Shown here: in pieces, positions 1-13,129 of the stretch | Layout: every line of letters starts with the position of its first letter | Numbering within the stretch: position 1 is the first letter of the stretch | From: Lutraria lutraria | Lineage: Eukaryota; Mollusca; Bivalvia; Venerida; Mactridae | NCBI GenBank assembly: GCA_964023205.1 | Contig: OZ026838.1 | Location: forward strand, 33,445,843-33,509,842 | Direction of reading: 5' to 3' | DNA length: 64,000 nucleotides | Notes under the pieces: model-generated | The model's input: the letters and a program-made list of their open reading frames with translations, nothing else | Databases searched by the model: none | What the model was told of the DNA's origin: nothing | Translations under genes and position numbers: made by a program

Positions 1-200
1 TGTCAGGCGGCAATTTTGTGCTCTGACTGATTCACCTTAAAACTGTGGTTGAACTAAGATTTGTGTGTTTTAATTGTATATGTATATTACAAAGTATTAA
101 TCTTTGATGAACTACAAAAGTGTCTGCATACGACTCAGACATTATTAATTTCCAAAGAAAAATTATCTGATTTATTGTACACAATGTATATTGTTTTAAG

Positions 201-3200
201 GTTATCGACCACAGTCTCAGTGTGCCCCTTTACCTACAAACCATAGTGACGGAGGTATTCCAAATATAACAAGAGAGTATGGTGAATGTTCTATTAAGGA
301 AATAAGGAACGACAGTGGTGTCGTGAAAATAACAGAGACAGGTTGCACAAACGGTTGGGCTTATTATGATGACGGTGATTTTAACCCAGAAAGATCGCTC
401 GTGTCGGAAGTAAGTAAACACTGACTTCATATTGAATGTAGTTCAATAAAATATTTTGTTTTTGTCTTATTTCATAACAAACTCAATGCGTTTAGGATTA
501 TCTAATTTACAATGTCCTGCTTTAACGCTCATTACTCTGTAAGATTAACTTATTCAGTCTTATAATGCATAATTTCACATAATATGGGCTGTGATAGTTG
601 AAATGAAAGTGTCGTGTTTCATCCCTATTGTATATAAATCGCATTAGTTATAAACGTAAGTTCACTTGTTTGCAGTGGGACTTAGTGTGCGATCGGAAAG
701 AATTGGCTGAAATTTCACAGACTCTGATGATGTTTGGACAGGGTCTCGGAGCGTTTGTGTTTACAAGTCTTGCTGATAGATACGGCCGTAAACGTATACA
801 TATTATATGTCACTGTTTGTTGGTTGCTGTTACCCTAGCAACGGCCTTTGCTCCGAGCTTCCCCTACTTTGCAGTGTTTAGGACAATGACCGGAGGGATT
901 CAGCAGGTAACTTGGCATTCAAAATGATGTGTTAGATAGATGTTCAAAGCAAGCATTGTCCTTTCAGTCATAAATTTGCCATCATAGTTTAAGTTTGCCT
1001 CCTTTAATACAGAATCACTTTAGCTTAAAAGATTAAATGCATCCAGGCATATTTTTCGTGTTTGTTTTTAAATGAATAAAAAATCTATGAATAAATACAA
1101 TAACCATACTAACGAGGGATCTACATATGCCCATTGTGTGAATATTTGAATTTGCTTGATATCGAAGTTGCTATGGAATAAAAGTCTTCAGTCTCCTCAA
1201 GTTGGTGAAGAGATTTAAGATGGTGGGTCATGCAATACCAAAAAGACTTACATATAGATACCCAGATCGAAACATTGTTATATGTAACCTCGCCTTGTAC
1301 TCATACATTGGTATCTTTGGTACAGTGATTATAGAATTATATTAATTAAGTATATGTTTGTCATCATTCCAGGGCGTTGGTCTAACATTGGCTATTATAA
1401 ATCTTGAGTTGCTACCAACAGAACAGCGGGGTTATGTGGAAGTAATGGGGCTTCTGTTTTGGACTACCGGTATAGCAATTATTACGCCAATAGCTTACAT
1501 CTTCAGAAACATGTCATGGAGGTACCTACAGATATGTCTGGCGTGTATGTCCGCGTGGTCATTTATTGAATGGTGGTAAGTTAAATATTTGTTTTAAGAA
1601 TCATTGGGATTTGTAAATACTTCAAATTTGTCCGACGTACCTAACTCATTGGTCATACTGTCTTTAGATAAGATACATGTGAACTTAAATTGTAAACATG
1701 GTTTATCTGAAGGTTTATTGACGAGTCCTTGAGATGGCTTATAGCCAATGGTAAAGTTAAACAAGCCAAAGAGATAATAACAAGAGCATGCAAGCTAAAC
1801 AAGAAAGACTATGATGAAGTGGCTGCCATCAGTGGATTCCAGACATATGAGATGTATTATCTCTCCGGAAAGGCGAATAAAAAACCAAGTATGTCATTAT
1901 TTAATGTAGTTTACTATCTGATTAACATTTGAATGCAGTAATGTATTTGTTGATAAAATTCTTTTCTTCCCAAATCTTATTACCACGATGACTTCGTTTG
2001 TAATCGATCAGGTATATGTATATGTATATATATATATATATGTGCGTGTGTGTGTTTTCCATGGAAGATGTGTACTTTGAATATTCAAGCGCATTTACTC
2101 AGTAAGGATTAAACTGTTATTATACATTTATCGACAAAAGTATTGTCCAATCTGTTAAATTATGAATTATGCTTTTGTTCATAATCGTACATTGGTAAAA
2201 ATGGTACTATTGGAAAGAAGACGCTAGAAGTAATTCATTGGTATAACTTGCTAAACCGGTTTCAATGGAAGACTATAAAAAGTAAGCTAAAATACAGAAA
2301 CGTAGCTTTTCTGATTTTGAAAATAATCACGGAATCCCCCACCGGACAAGACTTTTGTCCTTAAATATATATATCTGCCACATTGTCTCTTCCATTAAAA
2401 GCAAGTGTTTTATTCCAGTAAGGACTAAACTTTAGCTGTAAATATCATTGTAGAGAGTGACAATGAATTGGCTGATCCTGACAGTGAACCATTAACTACT
2501 GCCGAAACAGACACGCCCGTCACCAAACGCAAGGGGAATTCTTCTAAGAAATATTCAGTGATAGATCTTGTCAAGTCCCGACGCTTATTCGTCGCTTCTT
2601 TAATTATGTGGTTTGCGTGGTAAGGCATTTTATCATTTACAGGAACCATTATACTCTGCATTTCATTCTTATCACGAGACCAAAACAGTAACAAGTCTAT
2701 TTTTGTCCGTGCAGTTGTATTAATTTCGAATTAATTGATTTAATTTCTTTTTGGTTATCTTATTTATCTTCGCCAGCTATGGTCATTTCAGATCCGCTCC
2801 GGAGAGAGGGGAGTGTAGATACTGGAGAACCGAACATTTGTTTCCATACTTTTATTTTTCCCTGATACATTATCGTGCCCAGTGTAATGCACCGATACAC
2901 GCCTATGCCGTTTTCCGGTGATTTTCGACCCAGTAATTAGTAGGCGTCCCCGAGATACGAAACCCACGACCTTTCGATAGGTATTCTAGTGCGTTACCAC
3001 TAGGCTACCGATCCACCCTTATGGTTATCTTAAGTAACTAGTATATACTTAGTATATAGTGATAAAGAATGGGCGGACTAGACCAGTCATCTAAAGTTCA
3101 AAATTGGCCTTTTGGGGAATAAATTAGTACATAAGCCATTTTTTGGTATATTGGTTCTTTATGTGATAGAGAATGACCAGAAAAATCCTATGGTGCAAAA

Positions 3201-6200
3201 GCGAGATTTTTGGGCTAAAAAAATGGAAAAAATGAATAAAACTGCGAATTTCTGGAATCCCTGTGTAACTCAAAAACAGTTCATTCCTGACATTTTAAAT
3301 TTTCTACACTGGTAAACATTTATCAACAGCATCTTTTTGAATGTTTTTATATCGGATTAGAATCCAAGATGGCCGCCATAATGAAATATGGCCGCCCAAA
3401 CTTCATTCAGTTTAAGATAAATTTTTGAATTGTCGTATAAAACATTTTCTGCAATAAAAAACTGTCAAATTAGTAGCTTTTTCCAGTATTTTAGCATTGA
3501 AAGGTATTTAATCAATATAGTTTTAGTAATTTACATTATAAATATTAATCAAAGTACTGGAAGTACTGACGGAAAGTCAACTTTGACTATTTTAGCATTT
3601 TTGTGGCGAAAACGCGGAAACTCGTACGACGTGGCGTAAATCAACACCACATGTTCGAGCACTACTTTAAATAGCGAATGAAACTATTTTCAATATTAGT
3701 AAATCTTGTTACCTCAACAGTTTATGAATGAAACTTTTGTGCGTTTGAATACTTAATTATTATACATTGTACTTATAAGTTTTACAGTTTAAGTTGCCAT
3801 AACATAATATTTCTGCAGTAATAACTTCAGCTTTTATCAAAAATCTCACTCTGCAATGTATACAACAAGTGGTACTATTTTCTGTCCTGTTATTGGGCCG
3901 AGGGTAACTATTTTGAATATGATGATGTAGGAAAGTATCACCTTCCAAAAACATAGATTTGGTACTTTAGTAATCAAGAAGTAGTTCTAGATAACAAAAA
4001 TTGTATTGGACTTATTTTGTTTCAGACGCATTTTTTGTGGAGGTTAGTAGTTATTATGTACAATGAATATGTTAGTGGCGGTGATTTTTATGTGATTACT
4101 TTTTATTACAATGTTGTTTTTCTATCACAATGAGTCCTTATATTAATTTTCACTGTCAATTGAAATTACTAAATAAGTTAAATTAAATAAGAGGACGTCA
4201 AGAAGTATGTTATCAGATTGGTAAAAGGATATATAGTCATGTTAATAAGAACTGAAGCGCAACTAAAAATGTAAAATGAAATAGTTGCAATTGATATGTA
4301 GTGACAAAAAAATAAGAGTGTGTGAGACTAATCTCATATACATTGTATTATATTATAGTGATACAGATTATATAACATCAGATTACATGGGTTGATGCAT
4401 GTGGTATATGTTTCTTTCGTTCTTGGTATTTGGCTTGGAAAGTGCCAAGTGGTGGAATTACATTCAAAGATATATTTTGATAAAGTGTAATTAACAACTT
4501 GGTATGTATTGTTTAAGAGCGGCAAGTTTTTGTTGATACTCAGTATTTCATTTGCCTCAACATAGAGGCTCCAGGGACAGGTCTTTAACCATGAATATGT
4601 AGTGATTCAAGGGCAATTAGATATGATTTCCAGGCTGATTCATATACAATTGACCCGTAGTCCAGTTCTGAATGGATAAAAGACCGATATAAACGTATTA
4701 GTACTTTTCTGTTAGATCCTCAGTCAGCGACAGCTTTCAGGAGGTATTGAGTCTTCTAGCAATTACTTTTTGAGTGTTTTAATATGACTAATATAAATGT
4801 AAGTCTGGAGTCAAATATAACCCCTATAGATAATTCTGGTACAACCTGAATTGGTGTGTTGCCCATATAATAAGACATAGTTCCGGATGCATTTAAAAAT
4901 GTATTGAAACTGTGAAACCATTTTGATCCGACATAGTTTCATATCAAGTATATCATTGATGTAGGCGTCTTTTAACGAGGTTTTTGTTTTTCGACTCAAA
5001 ACATCAAAAGGATTCAAGTAAAACCATCTACATAAAGGGAGCAGTCTACTCCTGGATTTAAAACTTCAACTTCACGATTAATTTTGATACTAAATGGGAT
5101 GACCCACAGGATACAGCCCTGCAGCACACCCATTTATTGTTTGTGTGGATCTGAAAGAGAGTTTCTCACTTGGACACGGAAGAAAGCCACAATAAAAAAG
5201 TGGAAGGTGGCATCTGAGTATTGCGTGATGATCATTAGAAAGCCCAGCTTAGGAATAGGAATTAGCAATGCTAAGAAGAAGGGAGTTCATCTGATTCCCA
5301 TACATTATTAAACGTATCAAGTAAAAGAGAAAGAGTATGAATGGGCGTTTAAGAAATTAATTGATAATGAACTTTATTTGGACTAGAGGATTTAATTGTA
5401 CTTCTCTTGGCTTTGGAAGAGATATTAAGTTGTTTCTCTCATCCCAGGTCTTGTGTAGCCTAAATTAACGTTGCTTCAAGAGACTTTTACATGAAAAGTT
5501 GGAGATGACACTTGTGGAAGTGACCACTTTCCTAGCTTATTTCATCAGCATGTCCGTCTGTCTAAGATCAATCCAAACTGCGGAAGCTAGCAATAGTGAA
5601 TTTGAAAAAAACTTCTTTGAGACCAGACTTATGATTACTCATGAAAAGTTTGACAATAGTGAGGATGTGTCTAACATTGTTACTTCACTGCCCATAGAGA
5701 CAGCTGAAGCCTCAATCCCTCTGACCTCCACAAACTCTAGAAGCCATGACAAACTACAAATGTATGGTATAATGATGACTGTATATGGGCTACCTAAACC
5801 CTCAAGGAAGCCCTAAGGAAATTCAATCTGAGGCTAACTGATGAAAATCTTAATTAACTCCTTTTGTATTTCAAGATCAAAAGCTCGAAAATCACTAAAA
5901 TAATTGGGAGACTTTGTCTCAAAACTGAATAATATAACCTCGATTAGAAAAATGTAGGTATGGTCCACAAAGTCAATGGAGAAGTTTTATCTCCAATTAA
6001 GCGTTTGTCTGTTGACAACAATGATACAGACTACCTACCCTCAGGAAGAGGCACTAGCTACTGCAATCGACAAAATGTCTTCATCTGAGAACTGTTCAGA
6101 AAAGATTAAAGTGAAGCGACTTAGGAACCTATTGCAGGATGTAGATAGGTCTTTGCATTGGCATCTTTCATTATTGTCTGATTAATTGTTTATTTTTGTT

Positions 6201-9200
6201 GTATGTCCTATTGACTCTATAATTTTAGCAGCCACATTGGATTTATATCATGCATAATCAACATTAAAATACAAAAGTTCTCAGTATTTATCAATATCAA
6301 ATGTTAAAAATGCCTTAGGCATAATTCTAAAGTTGAATAATTATAGTGGTTCTAGAATGTCATTTTAGTGTTTGGCACAGTTTATGCCCAAAATTACATT
6401 GTGAGCTTTAAAAGTTCAATATTGACTTTGAAAAGAAATTCATCATAAATAATATAAAAGTAATTTCTTTTCTTCTTACATTTGTAATTAGAATATGACA
6501 AAATAGTCAAATTTGGAATTAAACAGTAAAACAATTTGGCGGCCATTTTGGATTGGAGTGGCCATATTGGATTTATGCAATGAATAATCAAGTTCATTAA
6601 AATACAAAAGTTGTTAATATTCATCAATATCAAAAGTTAAAAGTGTCTTGGGCATAATTCTGAACTTGAACAAATATAGTGCTCTAGAATGTCATATTCG
6701 AGTTTTTATACAGTTCATGCCCAAAATTACAATGTGTGATTTTATAAGTTTCGCTATATATATATAATTTTTTTAATACATTCATTATAAAAAGACAAAA
6801 GTAATCTTTATTCTTTTTACATTTGAAACTAGAATGACTGGTATAAGAGGCAATCAGTCAAATTTGGATTTAAACAGTAAAAACAACATTTTGGCGGCCA
6901 TTTTGGATTATGGCGGCCATTTTGAATGCGACTCGAGAGTAAAACTAAATTAAAATGATGTCTTTTATCAATACACATCATCTTGGAAAATTAAAACTCA
7001 TTTGACCAAATGGTTTTTGAGTTATACATAGATTCCTGAAATTCCCAGTTTGATTTTTTTTTTTTCAACTTTTAGCCCCAAAATATCGCTTTTGCACCAT
7101 GGGATTCTTGGGGACTTTTTTCTGGGTGTTATTCACCACAAACAGAACCAACATACCAAAAATGGCTTATGTACTAATTAATTCCCCAAAAAAATTATGA
7201 TGACTGGACTAGACAGTTTAATTCTCGCGATGCTATTTACCCAAATATGATTTATATTTGACAACGTTGAATGCCATTTCAGGAAAAATCAACTCTACAT
7301 ACTCGTATTAGGCTTTAGAAAAGTTGTTTCTTTTTTATTACAACAGTAACTATTTTTGTGAATTATTTATCATCAGCACAAGTTATCGTATCCACCTATA
7401 CTCATCCGCACGAACAAATAGATCTTAATCGTGATGAAAAGACCAGAACGTAGACTTTTAATGACCACCCATGTAAAATGTATAATTCTTCATTTTATGT
7501 AGCGATCAGGTGTATTGTGTTTGTACCTATGTCGTGATACATAGCATCCTATCTATCAATCCACATTATTATACACAGATATTCTGCACGTAAAACATTG
7601 TCATAAATGTTTAAGCCAAAAAATGTAACATCGACATGACTGATTTTTGAAGATATGTCCTATTTCTAAAGATTTGTCTGATTCTGGGTTTGGATCGATT
7701 GTTCTTTACAATAGCATTACATTTAAGTTGTAAGTAATAAGCATGGCCGGGGGCTTCACTTGATCCAATTTTTCTCTAAGTACATCGGGTTCATGATTAC
7801 AAAATAACCGTTTTTTTTCTTTTCAGGACAGTCAACAGTTCAACGTATTATGGTATTATGTTGATATCCTCAAGCCTCGCCGGCAACAGGTTTTTGAATT
7901 TTATCCTGGGCTCTATTGTTGAATATCCGGCAGCGTTTATGGAAGGCGCAATGGTTAATAGGTTGGTTATTGAAAACAACAATAAATATATTAAACTTAA
8001 CTACTACTACTCACCATTTTGTATACATCATTTTTGGGATATACGGAATTTTAAATATCTCCCGAAAGTGATGTGTTTCGTCGCATGATCTATCATACAT
8101 TTGTATATCTGTTTCACTTTTGAATCTTTTGATTTTTGGCATATGTCCATTTTACCTGATTGAAATACGAGATCGATAAAATATTTGCCAAAATCTACAA
8201 TGGACTAATTTCAATATTTTATTACGCAGTTAGATTCATACAAAAATAATTTAACCAACCATAAAGTAAAAGGGCGTAAAAGGTTCTTACTTTCGTCGCA
8301 TTGTTTTGCGTTGGTATACAACATGTTCCTGTCATTTCTCGTACATGCGTTCTATATTTGTTGATATCCGAATGTTTACTACACTATCAGTCATTTCTTT
8401 AATAACTGTTATGAACCTTCCTTCACGTCGTTTAGGAAGCGTCTGGTTATTCTATCCTAGACTTTTTATTAGCTCACCAGAGCACGAATGTGCTCAAGGT
8501 GAGCTTTTGTGATCGCCCTGCGTCCATCGTACGTCGTGCGTCGTGCGCCGTGCGTCGTTACGTGGCGTCCATGTTTACTTAAAACAACATCTCCTCCTAC
8601 ACCGCTATGCCGATTGCAACCTAACTTTGCTGTAATGATCCTTGGGTGGTCCCCTTTCAAAGTTGTTCAAAAAATTAAATTCCATTAAAAACTCTGGTTG
8701 CTATGGCAATAAACAGAGTTTGTTCAAATTATTGCCCTAGGGTCAAAATTGGCCCTGCCCTGGGGTTTATTCTATTTTATATAGGAAAATTTAAAAAATC
8801 TTCTTCTCGGAAACAACAAGGCCTAGAGCTAAGATATTTGGTATGTAGCATTGTCTAGTAGACCTCTACCAAGTTTGTTCAAATTATTGCCCCAGGGTCA
8901 AAATTGGCCCTGCCCTGGGTTTTTTTCTATTTTATATAGGAAAATTTAAAAAATCTTCTCCGAAACCACAAGGCCTAGAGCTAAGATATTTGGTATGTAG
9001 CATTGTCTAGTGGACCTCTACAAAGTTTGTTCAAATTATTGCCCTAGGGTCAAAATTGGCCCCGCCCCGGGGGTCAATTGATTTATATAGACTTATAAAG
9101 GAAAATTTAAAAAAATCTTCTTCTCCGGAACCACAAGGCCTAGAGCTAAGATATTTGGTATGTAGCATTATCTAGTGGACCTCTATCAAGTTTCTTCAAA

Positions 9201-12200
9201 TTATGGCCCCGGGGTCAAAATTAGCCCTGCCCTGGGGTTTATTCTATTTTATATAGGAAAATTAAAAAAATCTTCTTCTCGGAAACCACAAGGCCTAGAG
9301 CTAAGATATTTGGTATGTAGCATTGTCTAGTGGACCTCTACCAAGTTTCTTCAAATTATGGCCCCGGGGTCAAAATTAGCCCTGCCCTGGGGTTTATTCT
9401 ATTTTATATAGGAAAATTAAAAAAATCTTCTTCTCGGAAACCACAAGGCCTAGAGCTAAGATATTTGGTTTGTAGCATTGTCTAGTGGACCTCTATCAAG
9501 TTTGTTCAAATTATTGCCCTAGGGTCAAAATTGGCCCCGTCCCGGGGGTCAATTGATTTATATAGACTTATATAGGAAAATTAAAAAAATCTTCTTCTCC
9601 GGAACCACAAGGCCTAGAGCTAAGATATTTGGTATGTAGCATTATCTAGCGGACCTCTACCAAGTTTCTTCAAATTATTGCCCTAGGGTCAAAATTGGCC
9701 CTGTCCTGGGGTTTATTCTATTTTATATAGGAAAATTAAAAAAATCTTCTTCTCGGAAACCACAAGGCCTAGAGCTAAGATATTTGGTATGTAGCATTGT
9801 CTAGTGGACCTCTACCAAGTTTGTTCAAATTATTGCCCTAGGGTCAAAATTGGCCCCGTCCCGGGGGTCAATTGATTTATATAGACTTATATAGGAAAAT
9901 TAAAAAAATCTTCTTCTCCGGAACCACAAGGCCTAGAGCTAAGATATTTGGTATGTAGCATTATCTAGCGGACCTCTACCAAGTTTGTTCAAATTATTGC
10001 CCTAGGGTCAAAATTGGCCCTGTCCTGGGGTTTATTCTATTTTATATAGGAAAATTTAAAAAATCTTCTTCTCCGAAACCACAAGGCCTAGAGCTAAGAT
10101 ATTTGGTATGTAGCATTGTCTAGTGGACCTCTACCAAGTTTGTTCAAATTATGGCCCCGGGGTCAAAATTGGTCCCGCCCCGGGGGTCAATTGATTTATA
10201 TAGACTTATATAGGAAAATTTAAAAACTCTTCTTCTCCGGAACCACAAGGCCTAGAGCTAAGATATTTGGTATGTAGCATTATCTGGTGGACCTCTACCA
10301 AGTTTGTTCAAACTATTGCCCTAGGGTCAAAATTAGCTCTGCCCTGGGGTTTATTCTATTTTATATAGGAAATTTTTTAAAAATCTTCTTCTTCGAAACC
10401 ACAAGGCCTAGAGCTAAGATATTTGATATCTAGCTTTGTCTAATAGACCTCTTTTAAAAAACGGCCCAGATGGGTCACTTGATCTTACTTGGACTCGTAT
10501 AGAAAACTTCAACAATGTTAATCTCCAAATGACCTTTTCTCCTGGTGAGCATTTATAGGGCCATCATGGCCGTCTTGGTAGGCTTGTGGAACGGTACAAC
10601 TACCTTATCACTTTTTATCTTCCCACAAGCTTCCAATGCAAAATAAACCTCGGCCTACTTATCCTATTGTTAATGAACATACAACAAGAAACACGCACTT
10701 TATAGGCCTTATCAGTATAATTGGTAATACGTACAAAAAGACAAAGTATACAAATAAACATGTACTAAATACATGTGGCATTTATGAGGCTTTTCTCTAT
10801 TTGTTGAAAAATATCTCTCTCATTTTATCCTCGCAGGTATGGTCGGAAACCTACAGCCATTATCTTCCATTGTATTTGTGGAGTAGCTTTGGTTACTGCA
10901 ACCATTTTGCAAACGACTTCAGGTAATATTTTTTGCCTCTTTTCAGCCAATTAAATAGAATGATACAAATTGATAGTCAATATTACGGTTCTTGCATTGC
11001 AACATTACGGTGAAATTTGTGTCACCATAATTGAATTAAAATTTGTAAAGACTTTTCACTATCATTTTCAAATGTGCACTTATTTAGTTTCAATTAATAA
11101 ATGTAACTAAAATGGAATGATAGAAAGATAAAACCAGTGGTCCACAATATAGCCGTCGTTTCCATTTGCATAACAACATACACTAGTATACGTTATATGC
11201 AGCTCAAATCGATTCATTGTCTGAAATACATGGTCATACTGAGACTGAAAAAATAAATACCACGGTGACCGTCGTATTATTGTTCTTATGTCATCTTACC
11301 TCAGTTATATATTCATAGTGCGAATTGCCTCCTCCCCTCCTATTAACTGTCCATTGATCAGTCAACTTCCGTGTGTTACAAACAATGAATCAACTTTTAC
11401 GACTGCTTCTTTCAGATGACAATTACACGATGCTTCTAACAGCTACTGTGTTCACGTTGATTGGGAAGTTTGCTATCACTGGTTCATTCAGTACAATATT
11501 CTTATATACGCCAGAGCTCTATCCAACAAATTTAAGGTAATAATTAATCATTATTTTTTTCAATGAAATACGATCAAATAAGATAAAATGGTTACACTAC
11601 AATACAAATTTGGATAGGGAACAAACAGGTTAAGATCATTAGCTTGTATCATAGGGAATATGTCAGGTTTGGGATTCATTTTCTATGTGTTCTGTCCTAT
11701 TTTTCCAGTTACATACACTAGATACACTTGAACTAAATCATAGTACATACAACATGAAAATGTTTAAGAAGACATACCATTTAATTGGGTAGAAAAATCA
11801 GTTTTATTGCGAACATTGTCTATTGTTTCAGAAACGCTGGTATCGGAATGTCGTCTGCTGCAGCAAGAATTGGCGGAATGCTTGCACCGTTTTCCAGGAA
11901 CCTGGTAGGCATTTAGTATTTGTATTTTCTTTGAGTTTGATGTAATATTGAGGATACTATACTATAATCTGTATGAAAGTAATCGCATTAAAACATCGGG
12001 TATGTTGCAGTTAAGTGGTTACACTTTACTCTCTGTTTATGGTGTGGTATTAAAAAAAATTAACGTTATGACTGCATAATGTATATTTTTTACAGGCAGA
12101 AATTGCGGCTTGGGCTCCTGGACTTGTTTTCGGTATTATGTGCGCTATAGTTTCGGTTATGTTATTTTGGGTGCCAGAAACCAATCAGTACGAACTTCCG

Positions 12201-12305
12201 CAGACGATTGAAGAATGCGAACAATGGTATAAGGAAAATAAATTCAAGCTTCCTTGTAAAAGTAGACCACGATCGGACAGACCGGAAGACGACCAACAAA
12301 CGTGA
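201..12305 (+). CDS. SLC22-family organic ion transporter (5' end outside window)
   Basis: Predicted plasma-membrane facilitator of the SLC22 (organic cation/carnitine transporter-like) branch of the major facilitator superfamily; the substrate cannot be read from sequence. Exons, all joining in frame: 201-409, 676-906, 1373-1575, 1713-1888, 2436-2619, 7827-7961, 10837-10922, 11416-11536, 11832-11904 and 12096-12305 (TGA 12303-12305), about 542 residues. Visible marks in order: a large extracellular loop with four Cys and three N-glycosylation sequons (NHS, NIT, NDS); WDLVC; the loop 2-3 signature [18 protein letters not shown] after TM4; DESLRWLI after TM6; a hydrophilic cytoplasmic loop rich in D, E, K and T; VNRYGRK between TM8 and TM9; [12 protein letters not shown] before the last segments; VPET after TM12. 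Only the start exon and TM1 (family total about 550-600) are missing, upstream of the window. All acceptors and donors used are AG/GT. Exon 1's acceptor at 199-200 is the least certain. Confidence 0.93.
2011..2055. repeat. TA/TG microsatellite
   Basis: Alternating GTATAT/TATA passing into GTGTGTG, in SLC22 intron 4. Confidence 0.85.
2779..3019 (-). mobile_element. tRNA-derived SINE, family 1 (copy a)
   Basis: Reverse complement of the family seen at 13496. Read on the minus strand, it starts with a tRNA-like head (GTGGATCGGTAGCCTAGTGG, then a GGGTTTCGTATCTCG-type box B). A body follows with the CTGGG...AAAGTATGG...CCGGTTCTCC-type landmarks shared by all copies. It sits in SLC22 intron 5. Confidence 0.75.
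4560..5230 (-). pseudogene. Degraded Jockey-like LINE reverse transcriptase fragment
   Basis: Minus-strand reading in one frame, with stops, gives [11 protein letters not shown], a stop, [29 protein letters not shown]. After a frameshifted gap it gives [18 protein letters not shown] and ESAWKSYL. These are the PQGS-type motif, the catalytic YxDD box (here YVDG, so the second Asp is lost) and the downstream RSLI.SKLDYGS block of Jockey/CR1-group polymerases. Stops and frameshifts make it non-functional. Similar sequence may continue towards 6200 but could not be read with confidence. Confidence 0.8.
6230..6910. repeat. About 330-base direct repeats inside the 4.1 kb element
   Basis: GGATTTAT...AATCAA...AAATACAAAAGTT...ATCAATATCAAA...TGCCCAAAATTACA occurs starting near 6231 and again near 6561. 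A third partial unit (from about 6780) carries the ACATTTG...AGTCAAATTTGGA...AAACAGTAAAA and GGCGGCCATTTTGGAT parts. Confidence 0.75.
8471..10577 (+). mobile_element. Helentron/pearl-like non-autonomous element A
   Basis: The 5' end is a two-part stem-loop: AGCTCACC (8471-8478) pairs with GGTGAGCT (8498-8505), enclosing GAGCAC/GTGCTC (8480-8485, 8490-8495). A GTGATCGC...GCGTCC leader with repeated GTCGTGCG follows, then an 11-unit tandem core. Near the 3' end GGTGAGC recurs (10544-10550). After 8 bases comes a perfect hairpin GGCCAT-C-ATGGCC (10559-10571), then GTCTTG. There is no coding capacity. The plan matches the pearl/HINE elements known in bivalves; family assignment is inference. Located in SLC22 intron 6. 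Confidence 0.7.
8690..10460 (+). repeat. Minisatellite core of element A, 11 units of about 155/164 bp
   Basis: Marking each unit by GCCTAGAGCT gives starts at 8821, 8973, 9138, 9293, 9448, 9612, 9767, 9931, 10086, 10250 and 10406, i.e. spacings 152, 165, 155, 155, 164, 155, 164, 155, 164 and 156. The longer units carry an extra CGGGGGTCAATTGATTTATA-type stretch, so most of the array is a dimer of about 319 bases. Confidence 0.95.
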
Positions 12306-12584
12306 TTCCGTAAACCTGGTTTTCATAGAAACATGAACTGTTAAATTGTAATTTCTTAAAGCCAGAAGGAATTCTTTGTGTACATAGTTATATAGACAGA
12401 TCATTGATGTATGAACGGAACAGAACAATATCTTTATATTTACTTGTACATAATAGATCGACTTCAAACGTATCTGTATACATGTGTAATATGTACACAT
12501 ACAGACAACATGTGATCATCATGTGATTTCAAATACTAATGCATATATAACAGTTGCATGACGAATATATTATCTTTCTTCTGT

Positions 12585-12590
12585 AATAAA
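12585..12590 (+). terminator. Polyadenylation signal of the SLC22 gene
   Basis: AATAAA lies 280 bases after the transporter stop codon. A second AATAAA is at 12746-12751, but it falls within a minus-strand LINE remnant, so the first is preferred. Confidence 0.5.
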
Positions 12591-12664
12591 TACATTTCTA
12601 ATTCACGGCTTCTTTAACAAATTGGACAAGCTAATAATTTCATTTGTACTTAACAATTGTATGT

Positions 12665-12815
12665 ATTTGTAAACAGATTACGGTAATAATACTTTTTATA
12701 TAATTTCTTCTTATACCTCGTAACTTCATAAGATGGACATATACAAATAAAATGAAATGCATCTTCTATATCTAATGCTTTACAACATAAACAATATCTG
12801 CGCTCTTTTTTAAGA
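12665..12815 (-). pseudogene. LINE polymerase C-terminal zinc-knuckle remnant
   Basis: Minus-strand translation contains ERRYCLCCKALDIEDAFHFI followed by CICPSYEVTRYKKKLY. This is the CxxC...E(D)xxHF(xx)CPxY...R pattern that follows the reverse transcriptase in many animal LINEs. No polymerase body is attached; it lies just past the SLC22 3' UTR. Confidence 0.75.
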
Positions 12816-13129
12816 AATGTCGTTGTTTTTTTAACCTCGTTTTAGTTCCGAATCCCAGTTATGTCCAATCTGAAAAAAAAAGCCAAAACGAATTCAATTC
12901 ATGAACAAATTGACACAAAAGAACTACGAAACATTCCGTCATCAGACGTTTCAATTAATATTTTACAGTATACTAGTATACATTAAGGTATATACGAGTA
13001 TGTATAGAGTGTAAATCGAACATCGACCGCCTACACAGACGTATAAGGTAAATCATAGTATGAAGTACCAATGTCTTAATGTTTCATTAAAGAGAATAAT
13101 GTTGTTCTAAAGCAAGAAAATGAATGTTA

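Larger units (their letters stand above)
3078..7212. mobile_element. 4.1 kb element with long terminal inverted repeats
   Basis: The left arm (about 3082-3400) and right arm (about 6890-7208) are inverted copies. Both contain, in mirrored order, the CCAGTCATC end, TTAGTACATAAGCCATTTT, TGGTGCAAAAGCGA and ATGGCCGCC blocks. Outside both arms is CTAG (3078-3081 and 7209-7212), a possible 4-base target duplication, although TA or TAG would fit as well. The interior has no intact transposase; it holds a Jockey-like LINE remnant on the minus strand and about 330-base direct repeats near the right arm. The whole block lies in SLC22 intron 5. The superfamily is not recognised. Confidence 0.7.

Noticed and set aside
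5499..5816. Open plus-strand frame of 105 codons (and the one at 5976-6185) as genes.
   Set aside because: They lie within a repeat element, mostly antisense to the LINE direction, with no recognisable family and no splice context.
8690..10460. CRISPR-like array of regular repeats.
   Set aside because: Units are 155-164 bases and repeat along their whole length with no unique spacers; the DNA is animal nuclear.
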